From NCBI RefSeq assembly GCF_000971395.1, contig NZ_BBME01000013.1, positions 144,796 through 208,795 on the forward strand: a stretch of DNA of 64,000 nucleotides, given 5' to 3'. This DNA is from Demequina iriomotensis (GTDB taxonomy: Bacteria > Actinomycetota > Actinomycetes > Actinomycetales > Demequinaceae). A program made the translations under genes and the position numbers. The stretch's first letter is position 1; every line of letters starts with the position of its first letter. Under the pieces are notes generated by a model that ran no database searches, was not told where the DNA came from, and saw nothing but the letters and a program-made list of their open reading frames with translations. This document shows, piece by piece, positions 1 to 8,673 of this stretch.

Positions 1-356
1 CTGATGACGCTGGTGTGCCGGAACTCCTCCCGCGTGTGCGGGTTCGTGAGATGCACCTCGACCAACGCCAGCCCCGCCGAGGACACGAGCGCGCACGCAT
101 CGCGCAGCGCGTACGAGTAGTGCGTGAAGGCCGCCGGGTTGAGCACCACGTGCCAGCCCGCGTCGACGGCCTCGTGCATCCAGTGCACCAGGTCCGCCTC
201 GTCGTCAGACTGCCGCACCTCGACCTCGAGCTGCAGGTCCGCGCCCCACTGGGTCACCAGCACCGACAGCTCCTCGTGCGTGGTGGTGCCGTACTTCTCC
301 GGCTCCCGGGTGCCGAGCCTGCGGAGGTTGGGACCGTTGACGACCAGGACGTTCAT
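1..356 (-). CDS. aroQ: 3-dehydroquinate dehydratase, type II (partial, 3' end outside window)
   Basis: Third step of the shikimate pathway, 3-dehydroquinate to 3-dehydroshikimate. About 118 residues are visible and the C-terminus runs off the left edge. The start region reads MNVLVVNGPNLRRLGTRE followed by EKYGTTT, the type II signature with its catalytic tyrosine; later come LNPAAFTHYS and EVHLTNPHTREEF with the substrate-binding Asn and His residues. ATG is at 356. On the minus strand a TACGCT hexamer ends six bases before the ATG, suggesting a leaderless transcript. It continues the aroC-aroK-aroB order to its right, interrupted by a membrane gene on the opposite strand. Confidence 0.93.
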   Translation of the reverse strand, partial: MNVLVVNGPNLRRLGTREPEKYGTTTHEELSVLVTQWGADLQLEVEVRQSDDEADLVHWMHEAVDAGWHVVLNPAAFTHYSYALRDACALVSSAGLALVEVHLTNPHTREEFRHTSVI

Positions 357-362
357 GCCGCC

Positions 363-368
363 AGCGTA
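363..368 (-). promoter_or_regulatory. -10 hexamer of a leaderless aroQ promoter
   Basis: TACGCT on the minus strand with a six-base spacer to the aroQ ATG. No Shine-Dalgarno sequence is present in between. Inferred from spacing only. Confidence 0.4.
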
Positions 369-374
369 GCGGCG

Positions 375-405
375 GGACGATGCGCGGCGTGGGAGGGACG
401 ATGCG
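375..405. repeat. two direct copies of the 10-mer GGACGATGCG in the aroQ/membrane-gene divergent gap
   Basis: Exact copies lie at 375-384 and 396-405, 21 bases apart (about two helical turns), in the 96-base gap between two divergent genes. The same word recurs across the window (see findings). Function unknown. Confidence 0.6.
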
Positions 406-420
406 CGGCCCGGGTGCCGC

Positions 421-426
421 TAGCAT
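421..426 (+). promoter_or_regulatory. candidate -10 element for the membrane-protein gene
   Basis: TAGCAT lies 26 bases before the GTG at 453, leaving room for a short leader that contains a G-rich Shine-Dalgarno-like stretch (446-448). Assigned by position and similarity to other -10 hexamers in the window. Confidence 0.3.
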
Positions 427-452
427 CGCGGCAGTCAAGCCTGGGGGTACAA

Positions 453-2324
453 GTGAGCAGTCGCGTCCGCGCCTACCTGATCATGGGCGCCGTGGCGCTC
501 GCCGTCGCGACCGTCATGGGCCTGCCCACCTGGGTGCTCGCGGTCGCGGCGCTGCTCGCGTGGACCGTGCGGCTGGCCCCGCGCTGGGGCGCGGGCGCCG
601 CCCTCGCGGTCGCGTCCATCGTCGGGGCGGCGGCCATCTACGGAGTGCTGCTGATCGCTCCGCTCCAGCCCGTGCCGTTCCAATACCTGGTGACCGCGCT
701 CGAGGCGGTCCTGCTCATCGCGGCCCTCGCGACATGGCCCGAGGCCGCGCCGCGCGCCGGCGAGGGGGCGGGCCGGCTCTCGGTGATCCTCGCGGCGGGC
801 GCGGGGCCGTTGTTCTGGCTCGGCGGACTGCTGGTCGCGGCGGTGCGCGAGGGGTCCTCGTTCCGCTCGTGGGCGATGTGGGACGACTCGGCCTTCGACA
901 TGAAGACCGTCATGCCCTTCGCGTGGAACAACGGCGTGGTCACCACGGGCTTCGGCTACAACCAGCGTCCCTTCGAGCACGCGCTCACACTGAGCTTCGT
1001 GTCGCCCACGCAGGCGATCGACAACTCGTCGGCCGAGTTCCTGGCGGAGCTCACCGCGCACCGCTACCACTGGGCGATCGCGATCGCGGTGGGTGCGTAC
1101 CTCGCGGGCGCCCTCGCCGCCGCGGTGGTCCCCGCGCACGCCCCGCGCTGGGCGGCGCCCTCGGCCGCCGCGCTCGGCTCGCTCGTGGTCCTCGCCGGGC
1201 CCGCCGCGGGCGCCTACCTGTGGCGCGGTCAGATCAACGCGTCGGTGGTGGTCCTGTTCGTGCTCGCCGCCGTGTTGGTCGCGCTCCGCTCGCGCCGCTC
1301 CCCCGTGGTCGCACTCGCAGTGCTCGGGCTGGCGATGACGGCGCTGATGCTCACGTGGACGCCCTTCGCGGCCGTGCCCGGCGTGCTCGGCATCGCCGTC
1401 GCATGGCTCTCCCGGCGCGACCTCCGCGCGGCCTCGCGTCGCGAATGGACCGCGCTGGGAGGCTCGGCCGTCGTGTTCGTGCTCTCGGCCGTGCTGTTCA
1501 CGGCGGGCACGTTCCTCGGCCTCGCCGAGAAGACGGGCGACGAGGTCCACGCGATGGTCACCACCAACGTCGAGGCGACCGCGCCGATGCCGTACAGCTA
1601 CCCGCTCGTCTCGGCGCTCGTGGCGGTCGCGCTCGGCCTGCAGCTCGCGCTCGGATGGCGCACCCGGCAGGCGGCCACCGTGGCGGGCCTGGTGGCGGGG
1701 CTCGCGATCGGCGCGGCGCCGCTGTTCGCCGCGGTCGGCGGCTTCGTCGAGGACCTGGGCTACTACCCCTCGCGGTACCTCCACATGTCCACCATCGTGC
1801 TCGCGCCGCTCGCGATCGGGCTCATCGCCGGCGCGCTGAGCACCGCGCCGGCGTGGCGCCGGGCGCTGGCCGGGCTGTCCGCCGCCGGTCTGCTCGTGCT
1901 CGCGGCGATCGCGCCCGTCGACTGGTGGGTCCAGAAGTGGCGCCCCGCTCCCGTGCTCCTGGTCGCCGGCAACTACTACGGCCCGGACTCGCAGGTCTAC
2001 GACCGCTTCGAGGACTACCTGGGACGCAGCGAGCTCCACGTCCCCATGAACGCCGCGATCCCGTGGGACCACCCGGTGCGCTACATGATGGCGGAGGCGC
2101 TGCGGCCGCGTGAGGCGACCGACGGGCCCTATTGGCTGTCCGAGGCGCTGCGTGTCAACTCCGACGATGTCGCGGCGATCTGCGCGATCGGCGTCGTGAC
2201 CGAGGGAACGGTGTACGTGGACACGCGGGACCCCGACCTCGCGACGAAGGTCGCGGACTCGTGCGAGGACCCGAGCGTCCTCGACAACATCGAGTACGTG
2301 CTGCTCGACACCCCGCTGCAGTAG
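453..2324 (+). CDS. polytopic membrane protein of unknown function
   Basis: 623 residues. The N-terminal ~500 residues are a run of hydrophobic Ala/Val/Leu-rich segments, roughly ten to twelve membrane spans, with a polar stretch around residues 140-210. The last ~120 residues are soluble-looking, with a WDHP motif and acidic residues. Overall shape resembles GT-C type membrane glycosyltransferases or mannosyltransferase-like proteins, but I see no diagnostic motif, so no function is given. The GTG at 453 is preferred over upstream in-frame codons because those run through aroQ on the other strand, and TAGCAT and a G-rich stretch precede it. It sits alone in the aroB-aroQ gap and converges on aroB with only 24 bases between. 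Confidence 0.8.
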   Translation: MSSRVRAYLIMGAVALAVATVMGLPTWVLAVAALLAWTVRLAPRWGAGAALAVASIVGAAAIYGVLLIAPLQPVPFQYLVTALEAVLLIAALATWPEAAPRAGEGAGRLSVILAAGAGPLFWLGGLLVAAVREGSSFRSWAMWDDSAFDMKTVMPFAWNNGVVTTGFGYNQRPFEHALTLSFVSPTQAIDNSSAEFLAELTAHRYHWAIAIAVGAYLAGALAAAVVPAHAPRWAAPSAAALGSLVVLAGPAAGAYLWRGQINASVVVLFVLAAVLVALRSRRSPVVALAVLGLAMTALMLTWTPFAAVPGVLGIAVAWLSRRDLRAASRREWTALGGSAVVFVLSAVLFTAGTFLGLAEKTGDEVHAMVTTNVEATAPMPYSYPLVSALVAVALGLQLALGWRTRQAATVAGLVAGLAIGAAPLFAAVGGFVEDLGYYPSRYLHMSTIVLAPLAIGLIAGALSTAPAWRRALAGLSAAGLLVLAAIAPVDWWVQKWRPAPVLLVAGNYYGPDSQVYDRFEDYLGRSELHVPMNAAIPWDHPVRYMMAEALRPREATDGPYWLSEALRVNSDDVAAICAIGVVTEGTVYVDTRDPDLATKVADSCEDPSVLDNIEYVLLDTPLQ

Positions 2325-2348
2325 CGGGCGCGGGGACGATGCGGGGCT

Positions 2349-3440
2349 TCAGTCCGCGATCGCGGCGTAGGCCCCCTGGACGAGCGCCGGGTCCGGCCCC
2401 TCGAGCCGGATGGGGTTCCCGATCCCGGCGAGGATGACGAAGCGCAGCAGGTCGCCGCGGGTCTTCTTGTCGCGGCGCATCGCGGTGAGCAGCGCGTCCC
2501 AGCGGTGGCCGGGGTAGCTCACCGGCAGGCCGAGGCCCGCGAGGATCGCGCGGTGACGCTCCACCTCGGCCTCGGTGAGCCTGCCCGCGAGGTGCGCGAG
2601 CTCCGCCGCGAACACCATGCCGACGGAGACGGCGGCACCGTGACGCCACTGGTAGCGCTCCGTGTACTCGATCGCGTGGCCGAAGGTGTGCCCGTAGTTG
2701 AGGATCTCACGCAGGAAGGACTCCTTGAGATCCGCCGCGACCACGTCCGCCTTGACCTTGATCGCCCGGCCGATGAGCTCCGTCAGCACCGGGCGCACGG
2801 TGTCGAGGTCCGCCTCGCGCAGCGCGTCGAGGTGCTCCTCGACGAGCCCCAAGATCTCGCCGTCACGGATGAAGCCGCACTTCACCACCTCGGCGAGCCC
2901 CGCGACCAGGTCGTGGCGCGGCAGCGTGTCGAGCGCGCGGACGTCGCACCACACCGAGAGCGGCTCGTGGAACGCGCCCACGAGGTTCTTGCCCTCGGCG
3001 GTGTTGATGCCCGTCTTGCCCCCCACGGCGGCGTCGACCATCGACAGGAGCGTGGTCGGCACCTGGATCACGGCGACGCCGCGCAGCCACGTGGCGGCCA
3101 CGAACCCCGCGAGATCGGTCACCGCTCCCCCGCCGAAGCCGATGACCACGTCGCTACGGGTGAAGTCGGACTTGCCGAGCACCTGCCAGCAGAAGGCCAG
3201 GACCTCGGCGGTCTTGCCCTCCTCCGCGTCGGGCACCTCGGCGATCACCACGGTGAGGCCCCTGGCATCCAGGAGCGCCTTGAGGTTGTCGACGTGCCTG
3301 CGCAGCGGCGCCGCGGTGACCACGAGCACGCGAGCGGCCGCTGCGGGCACGGAGGCTGCGACGTCCTCGAGGAGGTTCTCGCCCACCGTCACCACGTAGG
3401 GCGCCGCGGTCGCGACCTCGATGGTCCGGGACACGGTCAT
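2349..3440 (-). CDS. aroB: 3-dehydroquinate synthase
   Basis: Second step of the shikimate pathway, DAHP to 3-dehydroquinate, NAD- and metal-dependent, cytosolic. 363 residues, normal for the family. Visible: the NAD-binding stretch GFGGGAVTDLAGFVAATW (about 104-121), the GGKTGIN loop (about 141-147) and the metal-binding NYGHTFGHAIEY (about 246-257). Its ATG overlaps the aroK stop in an ATGA junction, so the two are translationally coupled. The downstream gap to the convergent membrane gene holds one exact GGACGATGCG word at 2334. Confidence 0.97.
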   Translation of the reverse strand: MTVSRTIEVATAAPYVVTVGENLLEDVAASVPAAAARVLVVTAAPLRRHVDNLKALLDARGLTVVIAEVPDAEEGKTAEVLAFCWQVLGKSDFTRSDVVIGFGGGAVTDLAGFVAATWLRGVAVIQVPTTLLSMVDAAVGGKTGINTAEGKNLVGAFHEPLSVWCDVRALDTLPRHDLVAGLAEVVKCGFIRDGEILGLVEEHLDALREADLDTVRPVLTELIGRAIKVKADVVAADLKESFLREILNYGHTFGHAIEYTERYQWRHGAAVSVGMVFAAELAHLAGRLTEAEVERHRAILAGLGLPVSYPGHRWDALLTAMRRDKKTRGDLLRFVILAGIGNPIRLEGPDPALVQGAYAAIAD

Positions 3441-3961
3441 GACAGCTCCTTGACGGCCTCGTCGATGCGCGCCGCCACCTGTGCGGGCGTCGTCTTGTCG
3501 GTGAGCACGGTGACGGTCGCGAGCCGCTCGTAGACGGGCCGGCGCTCGTCCATGAGCGCGACCCAGCGTGCGCGGGGATTGCCGACCAGCAGGGGCCGCG
3601 AGGCGTTGAGCCCGACGCGGGGCGCGGCTGCCGCGAGCGACACGTCGAGGAAGACGACCGTTCCGCCGTCCGCCGCGTACGCGGCGAGCAGCTCCTGCGA
3701 CTCGGGTGCGAGGATCGCACCCCCGCCCAGGGCGAGCACGCCCGCGTGCTCGGCCAGCGCAGAGGCCACCGCGTCGCGCTCGATCTCGCGGAAGCGGGCC
3801 TCGCCGTCTTCGAGGAAGATGTCGGGGATCGGCTTCCCGGCGCGCTCCTCGATGTCGGCGTCCGTGTCCCGCTTGTCGACGCCCCAGAGCGTCGCGAGCT
3901 TGGCCGCGATCGTCGACTTGCCCGAGCCGGGCGGGCCGATGAGGACGGCGCGCGGACCCAT
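3437..3961 (-). CDS. aroK: shikimate kinase
   Basis: Phosphorylates shikimate to shikimate 3-phosphate with ATP. 174 residues, typical length. P-loop GPPGSGKST is near residue 9, the shikimate-binding Asp is in DTDADIEE, the Arg in RFREIE, the GGGAI loop near residue 79, and the lid/adenine-binding Arg in ERRPVYERL. The ATG at 3961 shares one base with the aroC stop (TGATG), and its stop overlaps the aroB ATG, so aroC-aroK-aroB form one tightly coupled unit. Confidence 0.97.
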   Translation of the reverse strand: MGPRAVLIGPPGSGKSTIAAKLATLWGVDKRDTDADIEERAGKPIPDIFLEDGEARFREIERDAVASALAEHAGVLALGGGAILAPESQELLAAYAADGGTVVFLDVSLAAAAPRVGLNASRPLLVGNPRARWVALMDERRPVYERLATVTVLTDKTTPAQVAARIDEAVKELS

Positions 3962-5145
3962 CAGCGCAGGTGCTCCGGGATCGCGGCCACGTAGGACTCG
4001 ATGTTGCGGCGGACCTCCGCGACGGAGTCGCCGCCGAACTTCTCGAGCAGCGAGTCGGCGAGCGTGAGCGCGACCATGGCCTGAGCGACCACGGCCGCAG
4101 GCGCCACCGCGCACACGTCGGAGCGCTGGTGGATGGCCTTGGCGGCCTCGCCGGTCGCGGTGTCGATCGTGTCGAGCGCGCGCGGCACCGTGCTGATGGG
4201 CTTCATCGCCGCGCGCACGCGCAGCGGCTCGCCGTTGGTCATGCCGCCCTCGACGCCGCCGGCACGGTTGGTGCGCCGCGCGACGCCGTCCTCGCCGTAC
4301 TCGATCTCGTCGTGCGCCTGGGAGCCGCGTCGGGCCGCGGTGCGGAAGCCGTCGCCGACCTCGACGCCCTTGATGGCCTGGATGCCCATGAGCGCCGCCG
4401 CGAGACGCGCGTCGAGGCGACGGTCCCAGTGGACGTGGCTGCCGAGCCCGACGGGAACGCCGTACACGACCACCTCGACCACGCCGCCGAGCGTGTCGCC
4501 GGCCTTCTGGCAGTCGTCGATCTCCTCGAGCATCGCGCGCGAGGTCTCGGCGTGGAAGCAGCGGATGGGGTCGGCGTCGAGCGCGGGCGTCGCGTCGGCC
4601 GGCGGGAGCGGCGCATCGTCCGGCACCCCGACCGGGCCCACCTGGACGGTGTGCGCCACCAGGCGGATGCCGGCGGCCTGCTCCAGGAAATTCTCGGCCA
4701 CCTGGCCGAGCGCCACGCGCGCGGCGGTCTCGCGGGCGGAGGCGCGCTCCAGCACGGGGCGGGCATCGTCGAAGCCGTACTTGGTCATGCCCACCAGGTC
4801 CGCGTGCCCCGGGCGGGGACGGGTGAGCGCGGCGGCGCGCGCACCCGTGAGCTCCTCGGCGGGGACCGGGTCGGCGGACATGACGGTCTCCCACTTGGGC
4901 CACTCGGTGTTGCCCACCATGACGGCGACGGGCCCGCCCTGGGAGACGCCGTGACGGACGCCGCCGAGGATGGTCACCTGGTCCTGCTCGAACTGCATGC
5001 GCGCGCCGCGTCCCGCACCGAGGCGCCGGCGCGCGAGCGCGTCCTGGATCTCGGTGCTGGTGATCTGGACGCCGGCCGGGAGGCCCTCGAGCGTGCCGAC
5101 CAGCGCGGGGCCGTGCGATTCTCCTGCGGTGAGCCATCGAAGCAT
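3961..5145 (-). CDS. aroC: chorismate synthase
   Basis: Last shikimate-pathway step, EPSP to chorismate, using reduced FMN. 394 residues from the ATG at 5145, matching family length; begins [12 protein letters not shown], the FMN/EPSP-binding N-terminus. [15 protein letters not shown] and RPRPGHADL motifs follow. An ATG nine bases further upstream (5154) is possible, but the GGAAG box is too close to it and correctly spaced for 5145. One GGACGATGCG word is embedded as codons GAC GAT GCG at 4612-4621. It follows a strong terminator, so it probably has its own promoter in the short gap. Confidence 0.97.
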   Translation of the reverse strand: MLRWLTAGESHGPALVGTLEGLPAGVQITSTEIQDALARRRLGAGRGARMQFEQDQVTILGGVRHGVSQGGPVAVMVGNTEWPKWETVMSADPVPAEELTGARAAALTRPRPGHADLVGMTKYGFDDARPVLERASARETAARVALGQVAENFLEQAAGIRLVAHTVQVGPVGVPDDAPLPPADATPALDADPIRCFHAETSRAMLEEIDDCQKAGDTLGGVVEVVVYGVPVGLGSHVHWDRRLDARLAAALMGIQAIKGVEVGDGFRTAARRGSQAHDEIEYGEDGVARRTNRAGGVEGGMTNGEPLRVRAAMKPISTVPRALDTIDTATGEAAKAIHQRSDVCAVAPAAVVAQAMVALTLADSLLEKFGGDSVAEVRRNIESYVAAIPEHLR

Positions 5146-5189
5146 GGGCGTCATTCTTCCACGAACGGACGGTCGGTCCGGATGCTGAG

Positions 5190-5239
5190 ACGCCGCGGGC
5201 GGGACGGCTCCCCGAAGGGTGCTGCCCCGCCCGCGGCGT
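5190..5239 (-). terminator. terminator of the pilus operon
   Basis: A perfect 14-bp GC-rich stem (5190-5203 with 5226-5239) with a 22-base loop lies 12 bases after the pilO stop. It separates the pilus genes from aroC. Confidence 0.75.
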
Positions 5240-5251
5240 GTGGTCCTGAGG

Positions 5252-6058
5252 TCAGGGAACCGGGACGAACGGGTTCCTGCTGGTCTTCGGCAGCGGAGCG
5301 AGCTCCACAGGCGCCTCATCGTCCGCCACCGCGGCATCCGCGGCGGTGAGAACGAGCAGCGAGCCGCCGATGTTCACCTCGACGTCACCCTCGACGGTCG
5401 CGGGGCGACCGCTGCCGCCCGGGGTGTCGCTCTGCGACAGCAGGGCCACCGAGTCGATGAGGAACAGGCGACCCTTCACCTTCTGCATCGACGCGATGAA
5501 CTCGCGCGCCGCATCGTACGTGCCGACGATGGTGATGTTCTGAGGAAGGCCCACGAGGGTCTGACCCGACGCGGTGGTGACCGCGGTCGCCTGCGGCTCC
5601 GGCTCCGCCGTCGCCTCGTCCGTGGACTCCTCGGCGGCCGCGTCCTCGGACTCGGCGTCGGTGGACTCCTCCGTCGTCGCGGGCGCCTCGGTGGCGGCGG
5701 GCGTCGGGGCGACCGCGGACGCACCGGCGGTGACCGTCATGATGGTCACACCCGCGTCGGAGGCGCGCTTCTCAAGCGTGCGGCGGAACTCCGCCGACTC
5801 CGCGGCCGTGGGGACCTGCGCCCGCGCGGCGGCCAGCTCGGCCTTGTACGTGTCGATCTCGGCGAACTGGGCCTTGAGCGTCTCGAGAGTCTGCGTGAGC
5901 TGGAGCGTGCGGTCCTGCTCGTACTCGATGGACGCCTTGGTGTCGGCGGTCTCCGTGAGGGTCGGGCTGATCACCAGGAACCAGCCCGCCACCACGACGA
6001 GGAGCGCGATGGCGACGGTGGCGCCGATCCATACCTTGAGTGTCTGAACCTGCATCAT
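5252..6058 (-). CDS. pilO: type IV pilus inner-membrane platform protein PilO-like
   Basis: 268 residues. One N-terminal membrane span (about residues 10-30), a coiled-coil-prone stretch (about 40-85), an acidic Thr/Glu/Ala-rich linker around 115-150, then a ferredoxin-like PilO domain. PilO pairs with PilN and links PilM to the pilus base. Placement as the last of pilM-pilN-pilO supports the call more than sequence identity does. Two adjacent ATG codons (6058, 6055) overlap the pilN stop, with GGAGGA just upstream. A terminator follows. Confidence 0.85.
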   Translation of the reverse strand: MMQVQTLKVWIGATVAIALLVVVAGWFLVISPTLTETADTKASIEYEQDRTLQLTQTLETLKAQFAEIDTYKAELAAARAQVPTAAESAEFRRTLEKRASDAGVTIMTVTAGASAVAPTPAATEAPATTEESTDAESEDAAAEESTDEATAEPEPQATAVTTASGQTLVGLPQNITIVGTYDAAREFIASMQKVKGRLFLIDSVALLSQSDTPGGSGRPATVEGDVEVNIGGSLLVLTAADAAVADDEAPVELAPLPKTSRNPFVPVP

Positions 6059-6744
6059 TCCTCCGTGGTGAACTGGCCGGCGAAGGCGTCGCTCGTGAAG
6101 CTGAAGGTCGCGTTGACCGTGAAGTACGTGGTGCCGTCCTCATCGGCGACCGCCACGCTGCTCACGTCCACGTCGACCACCCCGGTGAGCGCGTTGAGCG
6201 CGTCCTCCCAGTCGGAGACCGTCGCGAGCGTGTCGGCCCGACCGATGAGGCTCGCCGCCCCGACCGTGCCCGGCGTCGCGAGGGGGCCCGCGGCGGCCGT
6301 GCTCGAGCCGGTCCACAGCGTGTCCTGCGTGACGCTGAACGTCTCGATCGACGCCTCGAGCGGGGTCGCGGAGGAGATCGCCGCGAGGTAGGGCGACCAC
6401 AGCACCTCGGTGCGCATCGCGCTGTCGCGCGCCTCCGTCACCGCGCCGAGGTCGGCGATGACGCGTGTGACCTCGGCGTACTGGCCCTGCTGGGTCAGGA
6501 GCGCCTGGTTGGTGTCCTGGATGTTCACCAGGTCCTGCTCCGCGCTCTGCTTCTGCATGACGGCCCAGACGGCGACGAGCGCGACGCCGAGCACCACCAG
6601 CAGCATGCCGAGCACCACCCACAGCCGCACGGCGTTGAGGCGGCGACGCGCCTTCACCTGCGGCGGCAAGAGGTTGACCGACGGCACCAGCGGGGCGCCG
6701 GGGACCTCGGCCTTGATGAACTCTCGGGTCATGGTGTCGCTCAT
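6055..6744 (-). CDS. pilN: type IV pilus assembly protein PilN
   Basis: 229 residues. The short cytoplasmic N-terminus contains VNLLPPQV, the conserved PilN peptide that docks on PilM, followed by a single membrane span (about residues 42-65) and a coiled-coil/periplasmic-type domain. Its ATG overlaps the pilM stop (ATGA) and its stop overlaps pilO, so pilM-pilN-pilO are coupled. Together they form the alignment platform of the pilus motor at the cell membrane. Confidence 0.9.
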   Translation of the reverse strand: MSDTMTREFIKAEVPGAPLVPSVNLLPPQVKARRRLNAVRLWVVLGMLLVVLGVALVAVWAVMQKQSAEQDLVNIQDTNQALLTQQGQYAEVTRVIADLGAVTEARDSAMRTEVLWSPYLAAISSATPLEASIETFSVTQDTLWTGSSTAAAGPLATPGTVGAASLIGRADTLATVSDWEDALNALTGVVDVDVSSVAVADEDGTTYFTVNATFSFTSDAFAGQFTTEE

Positions 6745-7787
6745 GCCGCCACCTCCTGGGCGAGGCCCACGACGACCGCCATCGCGACGGGCGCCGTGAT
6801 GCGACCCTCCGCCTTCGGGTCGACCGTGATGCCGTCAAGCGGGTTGCCGAACGTCACCGAGAGGCGCGAACGGTTCGCGAGGGTCTGCGCGAAGCCGGTG
6901 AGGAGCGCCCCGCCCCCGGTGAGCACGACCATCTCGATCGCGGTGCCCGGGTTGCTCGACTGGTAGTAGACGAAGGTGTTGCGCACGGCGTCGACCAGCG
7001 TGCTGATGACCTCGTCGATCGCCTCCTTCACCATCTCGCCGCCCGGGACGGCGGCGTGCTCGCTGGCGGGGCGGCGCTTGAGCGCCTCCGCCTCCGAGAC
7101 GGGGATCTTCAGGCGCTTGGCGATCGCGTTGGTGACGTCCTGGCCGCCGGTCGGGATCACGCGCACCACGCGCGGCACGCCGCGCTCGGTCACGGTCACG
7201 GTGGTCATGCCGCCGCCGATGTCGACGCATCCCACGATCTTGGTGGAGGGGTCGACGCCGCGCGCGGCCCTCAGCAGCACGAGCGCGTTGAGGTCGACGA
7301 CCGTCGGACGCAGACCCGCCTTCTCCGCGGCGTCGACGTTCGCGTTGACGCCGGCCTTGGTGGCGGCGACCAGGAGGCCGCGCACCTGGGTGCCGACCTC
7401 CCCCGCGACGGTCGTGCCGGGCACGAAGTCGAGGAGCGCCTCGTCGACGGGCATCGGCAGCATGTCCTGCACCTGGTACGGGAGCGACTGGCGAAGCTCG
7501 TCCATCGGCAGCAGCGGGAGCTCGACCTCACGCACCGCGGTGCGGCTCGAGCCGACGCCCATGACGACGTCCTTGCTCGAGAACTTCGCCTCTTTCCACA
7601 TCTCCTTGATGGCGTCCGTGACCGTGGACTCGGCCACGACGGCCGCGTCCACGACGGCGCCCGGCGGCAGCGCGCGCTCGGCGTACTTGACGAGCGTCAT
7701 CCGACCCGAGCGGCCGTTCCGCTCGAGCTCCGCGGCCCGCACCATCGAGGTGCCGATGTCGAGCCCAATCAACCGTGACTTTGCCAT
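6741..7787 (-). CDS. pilM: type IV pilus actin-like ATPase PilM
   Basis: 348 residues, normal for PilM. Actin/FtsA-fold nucleotide-binding motifs are clear: GLDIGTSMVRAAEL (phosphate 1), CVDIGGGMTTVTV (phosphate 2) and VVLTGGGALLTG (adenosine). PilM is cytoplasmic and binds the PilN N-terminus. The ATG at 7787 has AGAAGG nine bases upstream and gives the family-typical N-terminus MAKSRLIGLDIG; a start 42 bases further up has no such support. A 94-base gap separates it from pilD, so pilMNO may have an additional promoter. Confidence 0.92.
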   Translation of the reverse strand: MAKSRLIGLDIGTSMVRAAELERNGRSGRMTLVKYAERALPPGAVVDAAVVAESTVTDAIKEMWKEAKFSSKDVVMGVGSSRTAVREVELPLLPMDELRQSLPYQVQDMLPMPVDEALLDFVPGTTVAGEVGTQVRGLLVAATKAGVNANVDAAEKAGLRPTVVDLNALVLLRAARGVDPSTKIVGCVDIGGGMTTVTVTERGVPRVVRVIPTGGQDVTNAIAKRLKIPVSEAEALKRRPASEHAAVPGGEMVKEAIDEVISTLVDAVRNTFVYYQSSNPGTAIEMVVLTGGGALLTGFAQTLANRSRLSVTFGNPLDGITVDPKAEGRITAPVAMAVVVGLAQEVAA

Positions 7788-7881
7788 GGTCCATCCTTCT
7801 TTGCTTCGGTCGACCGCCGTACTCCGCATACGACCATCGACAGGTCCATCGACAGCGACCGCGTGAAACTCAAGGGATTCG

Positions 7882-8673
7882 TCACGAGATCACCCCCATG
7901 TAGGCATTCCAGAGCGCCTCGCCGGCGACCACGCCGACCACGGCGCCCGCGAGCATCCACGGCCCGAACGGGATCCGGCTCTTTCGGGACTTGCCGCCGA
8001 GCAGCATGACGCCGATGCCCCACAGCCCTCCGAGCAGGAAGGCCGCGAACGATCCGACCACGAGCGGCCCGACGCCGAGCCAGCCCAGGTAGCCGCCGAG
8101 CACGCCCGCGAGCTTCACGTCGCCCCAACCCATGCCGCCCGGCTTGGCGATCGCCAGCGCCGCGTAGAGCACGAACAGGACCACCATGCCGATGCCGCCC
8201 CGCAGCGCATCGTGCCAGTCGGAGGGGCCGAACACGGTGGCGACGCCGAGCAGGACGATGCCGACGATGTACGAGGGCAGCACGATCGGGTCGGGCAGCC
8301 GCTGCACGTCGAGGTCGATGAGCGCCAGCGCGATCCCGATCGCCGCGAGATACCACCAGGCCGGCCACGCCCACGGATCGTCCTGGAACACCAGGACGAC
8401 GCCGGCGAACGCGAGCCCCGTCGCCAGCTCGACCAGCGGGTACCGCGACGAGATCGGTGCGGCGCAGTCACGGCATCGTCCCCTCAGCACCAGCCACGAC
8501 ACCAGCGGGATGTTGTCGCGAGGGCGCACCGGCGCGCCGCAGCTCGGGCACGCGCTGCCGGGGCTCACCAGCGACTCCCCGCGAGGCACGCGCCAGATGA
8601 CGACGTTGAGGAACGAGCCGATGAGCAGGCCGAACAGACCCGCGAGCAGGGCGAGGATCAATTCGGGACCCAC
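7882..8673 (-). CDS. pilD: prepilin peptidase / N-methyltransferase
   Basis: 263 residues from GTG 8673. The N-terminal membrane span is followed by GSFLNVVIWRVPRGES and a two-CxxC zinc motif (CPSC and CRDC), diagnostic of the methyltransferase half. The two catalytic aspartates are in DLDVQRLPDP and GWGDVKLAG (GxGDxK). It cleaves and methylates the four prepilins encoded next door. GTG 8673 follows GGGAG by five bases; a TTG at 8661 overlapping the upstream stop (TTGA) is an alternative start. The near-word GGACGATGCC and the one-mismatch GGCATCGTCC occur inside. Confidence 0.94.
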   Translation of the reverse strand: MGPELILALLAGLFGLLIGSFLNVVIWRVPRGESLVSPGSACPSCGAPVRPRDNIPLVSWLVLRGRCRDCAAPISSRYPLVELATGLAFAGVVLVFQDDPWAWPAWWYLAAIGIALALIDLDVQRLPDPIVLPSYIVGIVLLGVATVFGPSDWHDALRGGIGMVVLFVLYAALAIAKPGGMGWGDVKLAGVLGGYLGWLGVGPLVVGSFAAFLLGGLWGIGVMLLGGKSRKSRIPFGPWMLAGAVVGVVAGEALWNAYMGVIS

